A stretch of 7,348 nucleotides of DNA from Saprospiraceae bacterium (lineage in GTDB: Bacteria; Bacteroidota; Bacteroidia; Chitinophagales; Saprospiraceae), in contig JABDPK010000110.1 in the NCBI GenBank assembly GCA_013042795.1, forward strand, positions 1-7,348, in the 5' to 3' direction. Below, piece after piece: positions 5,249 to 7,348 of this stretch. The notes beneath the pieces were generated by a model, which saw nothing but the letters and a program-made list of their open reading frames with translations, ran no database searches and was not told the origin of the DNA. The first letter of the stretch is position 1; every line of letters starts with the position of its first letter. Position numbers and translations under genes: made by a program.

Positions 5249-5797
5249 TTGAAAAAAACGAATATCCAATATCAGGAGGTTATATCCAAAGCAAAGGAAA
5301 TATTTGTTTTAAAAACGAAGGATTATGGGACTGCATGGAGAATTCTCAGGCCTTCATCCCTGACCGATCAGATATTCATCAAGGCGTCGAGAATCAGATC
5401 CATCCAGGAAAAGAAGGCCATGCAGATCAACGAAAGTATCGAAGGCGAATTCCTGGCAATCATCAACTATTGCGTGATGGCGATGATCCAGCTTGAAAAA
5501 AGTGTTGTGGATGGCAACTATGATATGGATGAAGAGACGCTTTTTGAAGAATACGACATAAAGGTTGCTGAAACCAAAGCCTTGATGGAGAAGAAAAATC
5601 ATGATTATGGAGAAGCATGGAGAGATATGCGCATTTCCAGCATGACCGATCTGATTTTAATGAAATTATTGAGAATTAAACAAATTGAAGAGAACGAAGG
5701 AAAAACCCTGATTTCTGAAGGCCTTGATGCCAACTACCAGGATATGCTGAATTACGCTGTTTTTGCTTTGATTTTAAAATATGAAAGAGATAATTAA
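5249..5797 (+). CDS. DUF1599 (nucleotide modification associated domain 1) protein, two tandem domains
   Basis: This protein of 182 residues (from TTG 5249) consists of two copies of one domain. Copy 1 has KTKDYGTAWRILRPSSLTD ending at residue 40, then IKASRIRSIQE and NYCVMAMIQLE near 73-83. Copy 2 has NHDYGEAWRDMRISSMTD ending at 134, then MKLLRIKQIEE and NYAVFALILK near 168-177. Each has the pattern DYGxAWRxxRxSSxTD, a basic RI helix, a conserved Glu and a C-terminal NY helix. This is the DUF1599 family, called nucleotide modification associated domain 1 from comparative genomics of phage DNA modification; a biochemical role in Bacteroidota is not known to me. An in-frame TTG at 5231 would add six residues, but it lies inside a TATATTTG promoter box, and MKKTNIQYQEV fits the family better. 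The next gene starts three bases after its stop, a pairing that recurs in Bacteroidota. Confidence 0.88.
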   Translation: MKKTNIQYQEVISKAKEIFVLKTKDYGTAWRILRPSSLTDQIFIKASRIRSIQEKKAMQINESIEGEFLAIINYCVMAMIQLEKSVVDGNYDMDEETLFEEYDIKVAETKALMEKKNHDYGEAWRDMRISSMTDLILMKLLRIKQIEENEGKTLISEGLDANYQDMLNYAVFALILKYERDN

Positions 5798-5800
5798 GAG

Positions 5801-7297
5801 ATGACTATAATTAGTTTATGTATTAACATAGGTATTGTTGCTTTAATTGTAACTGCCGTTATAGGATTTATCATGAAAGGTCACAAATCATGGATCATGA
5901 CCTTTTTACAGAATTTTTGCGGGATACTTTTCCTTTTTTCCGGATGGGTGAAAGCAGTAGATCCCTTAGGTACAGCTTATAAAATGGAGCAGTATTTTGC
6001 TGAATTTCATTATACTTTCGAAGGTACCTGGTTTGGGTTTATTGCACCTATATTTCCGGTCTTTGCCAAACAAGCTATATTGTTTTCCCTGGCCATGATT
6101 ATCTTTGAAATGGTCCTGGGACTTATGTTATTGCTGGGTTCCAAACCGAAATTTACAAGTTGGGCATTTATCCTCCTGATTGTCTTTTTTGGATTCCTGA
6201 CCGGGTTCACTTACCTGACAGGATATGTGCCAGAGGGCGTCAATTTTTTCAGTTTTGGGAAATGGGGCGAATACAATTCCAATAATATGAAAGTAACCGA
6301 CTGCGGTTGCTTCGGTGACTTTATTAAACTGGAACCCAAAACTTCATTTTTTAAGGATGTATTCCTGATGTTCCCGGCATTGTATTTTATATTCAGACAT
6401 AAGGATATGCACCAGTTGTTTACAAAAGGGACACGCAGTGCGATCCTGTGGGTTTTCACTGCTGTGCTTGTTTACTATTGCCTGGCAAACTATAAATGGA
6501 ATATCCCGCATGCTGATTTCAGACCATTTAAACAAGGTGTTGATATCAGGGCACAGTTCCAGGCTGAAAATGATGCCATGGCTGCTGTAGAGATTACAGA
6601 CTGGAAATTGAAGCATAATGAAACAGGTGAGGAAATCATCCTTCCCAACGATGAATATCTGGGTAATTACAAAAAGTATAAAGGTGTCTATTCCGTTATA
6701 GACCAAATCAAAGATGAACCTGCGATACCGATTACAAAGATTAGCGATTTTGAACTGACTGATCTTGACGGCAATGATATTACAGAAGAATTCCTGAACA
6801 ATCAGGATGCTCATTTTCTAATCGTCAATCATAAATTGAAAGCTTCTCCGGTGAGGAAGACAAAAACTCTGAGAGATACAATATTCAGTTTGGATACAGT
6901 AGTCGTTTTCAGCACAGAAACCAATGTTTCTGATACTGCAGTAGTTCGGAATGTAAAAGATATCGTAGAGAAGGAAGAAAAGTATCTTGAACAAGTCTGG
7001 AAGCAGGCCTACTTAAAAACACATATTGAAGATTTGAAGCCATTCACGGATGCGGCAAAAACCAATGGCAATAAAGTACTTATGGTCGTAGGTGGTGCGG
7101 ATAAGGAATCCATTCTTCAATTGGATAAAGATGCCGGCCTGGGAATTGATTATGGTATGGCAGATGACATTTTACTGAAGACGATCGTCCGGTCTAACCC
7201 GGGCGTAGTATTGATGAAAGACGGAAAAATACTAAATAAGTGGCATATCAATAAGTTGCCTTCGTTTGAGAAGGTGAAGGCTGATTACCTTAAATAA
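5801..7297 (+). CDS. DoxX/MauE-like redox-associated membrane protein with thioredoxin-like C-terminus (BT_3928-type)
   Basis: This 498-residue protein has a membrane half and a soluble half. Hydrophobic segments lie near 5-25, 33-49, 76-89, 92-113, 119-140, 184-198 and 213-229. The DoxX/MauE features are FSGWVKAVDPLGTAYKMEQY (46-65) and the DCGCFGD motif (167-173), whose CxC is a candidate redox site. The soluble part runs from about 235 to 498; its end, NPGVVLMKDGKILNKW (466-481), resembles the cis-proline strand and final hairpin of thioredoxin folds, but it contains no CxxC. It starts three bases after the DUF1599 stop, in an operon. The same pair is found in Bacteroides (BT_3928 type), often near triosephosphate isomerase, but what lies beyond this window is unknown. 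Its partner and reaction are not established. The first helix (5-25) is extra compared with many DoxX proteins; a later in-frame ATG at residue 25 would remove it. Confidence 0.85.
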   Translation: MTIISLCINIGIVALIVTAVIGFIMKGHKSWIMTFLQNFCGILFLFSGWVKAVDPLGTAYKMEQYFAEFHYTFEGTWFGFIAPIFPVFAKQAILFSLAMIIFEMVLGLMLLLGSKPKFTSWAFILLIVFFGFLTGFTYLTGYVPEGVNFFSFGKWGEYNSNNMKVTDCGCFGDFIKLEPKTSFFKDVFLMFPALYFIFRHKDMHQLFTKGTRSAILWVFTAVLVYYCLANYKWNIPHADFRPFKQGVDIRAQFQAENDAMAAVEITDWKLKHNETGEEIILPNDEYLGNYKKYKGVYSVIDQIKDEPAIPITKISDFELTDLDGNDITEEFLNNQDAHFLIVNHKLKASPVRKTKTLRDTIFSLDTVVVFSTETNVSDTAVVRNVKDIVEKEEKYLEQVWKQAYLKTHIEDLKPFTDAAKTNGNKVLMVVGGADKESILQLDKDAGLGIDYGMADDILLKTIVRSNPGVVLMKDGKILNKWHINKLPSFEKVKADYLK

Positions 7298-7348
7298 GCT
7301 TAATTGTCAGCTGAGCACCTAAAATTTAGATGGCAGGCTATTTATAAA

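Noticed and set aside
6344..6814. 156-codon minus-strand open frame inside the DoxX-like gene
   Set aside because: It is long but antisense to a gene with clear motifs, and its sequence has no coherent domain.
7298..7318. Possible terminator containing CAGCTG just after the last stop
   Set aside because: The pairing is limited to a six-base palindrome without a loop and no U-rich tail follows.
7319..7329. Palindrome CTAAAATTTAG after the last gene
   Set aside because: It is short, AT-only in its core, and has no loop or U-run to act as a terminator.

Overview
The window looks like chromosome from a member of the Bacteroidota, possibly a Saprospira- or Sphingobacteria-like lineage (family level is a guess). 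Several things point there: secreted DUF4252 proteins beside an ECF sigma factor, the long Bacteroidota form of the LptF/LptG permease, a double-domain DUF1599 protein followed directly by a DoxX/MauE-type membrane protein, AT-rich leaders without clear Shine-Dalgarno sequences, and a TAnnTTTG promoter element. I see no mobile element, phage gene, CRISPR array, tRNA or rRNA.

Positions 1-1899 (minus strand) form one apparent operon. In transcription order it encodes an ECF sigma factor, a cysteine-free single-span membrane protein that is probably its anti-sigma factor, and two exported DUF4252 proteins; the second is cut by the window edge. Sigma and anti-sigma overlap by ATGA. An ECF-style promoter (TGTAACA, 16 bases, CGTC) lies only 12 bases before the sigma start, suggesting autoregulation and an almost leaderless mRNA. 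A terminator-like hairpin with a U-rich tail separates the two DUF4252 genes and may lower expression of the last one. The function of this envelope-facing regulatory cassette is not known to me.

Positions 1900-2098 are a 199-base divergent intergenic region. Then comes an LptF/LptG permease on the plus strand (TTG start), whose 3' end overlaps by 54 bases the 3' end of a convergent yigZ/IMPACT-family gene. yigZ is preceded, one base away, by an EamA/DMT transporter in the same direction. The transporter reading frame continues upstream of its first usable start and encodes the expected first membrane helix, but with no ATG, GTG or TTG, so its true N-terminus is uncertain.

Positions 5094-5248 are a divergent control region with a nested inverted repeat directly upstream of a Bacteroidota-type -7 box. 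Downstream on the plus strand, a tandem-domain DUF1599 protein and a DoxX/MauE-like membrane protein with a thioredoxin-like C-terminus form a two-gene operon with a three-base gap. The last 51 bases (7298-7348) hold no gene or convincing terminator.

Most genes here are ordinary Bacteroidota core genes. The least understood parts are the ECF/DUF4252 cassette with its internal hairpin, the 5' end of the transporter gene, and the nested palindrome before the DUF1599 gene. I found no clear evidence of a wholly new system.
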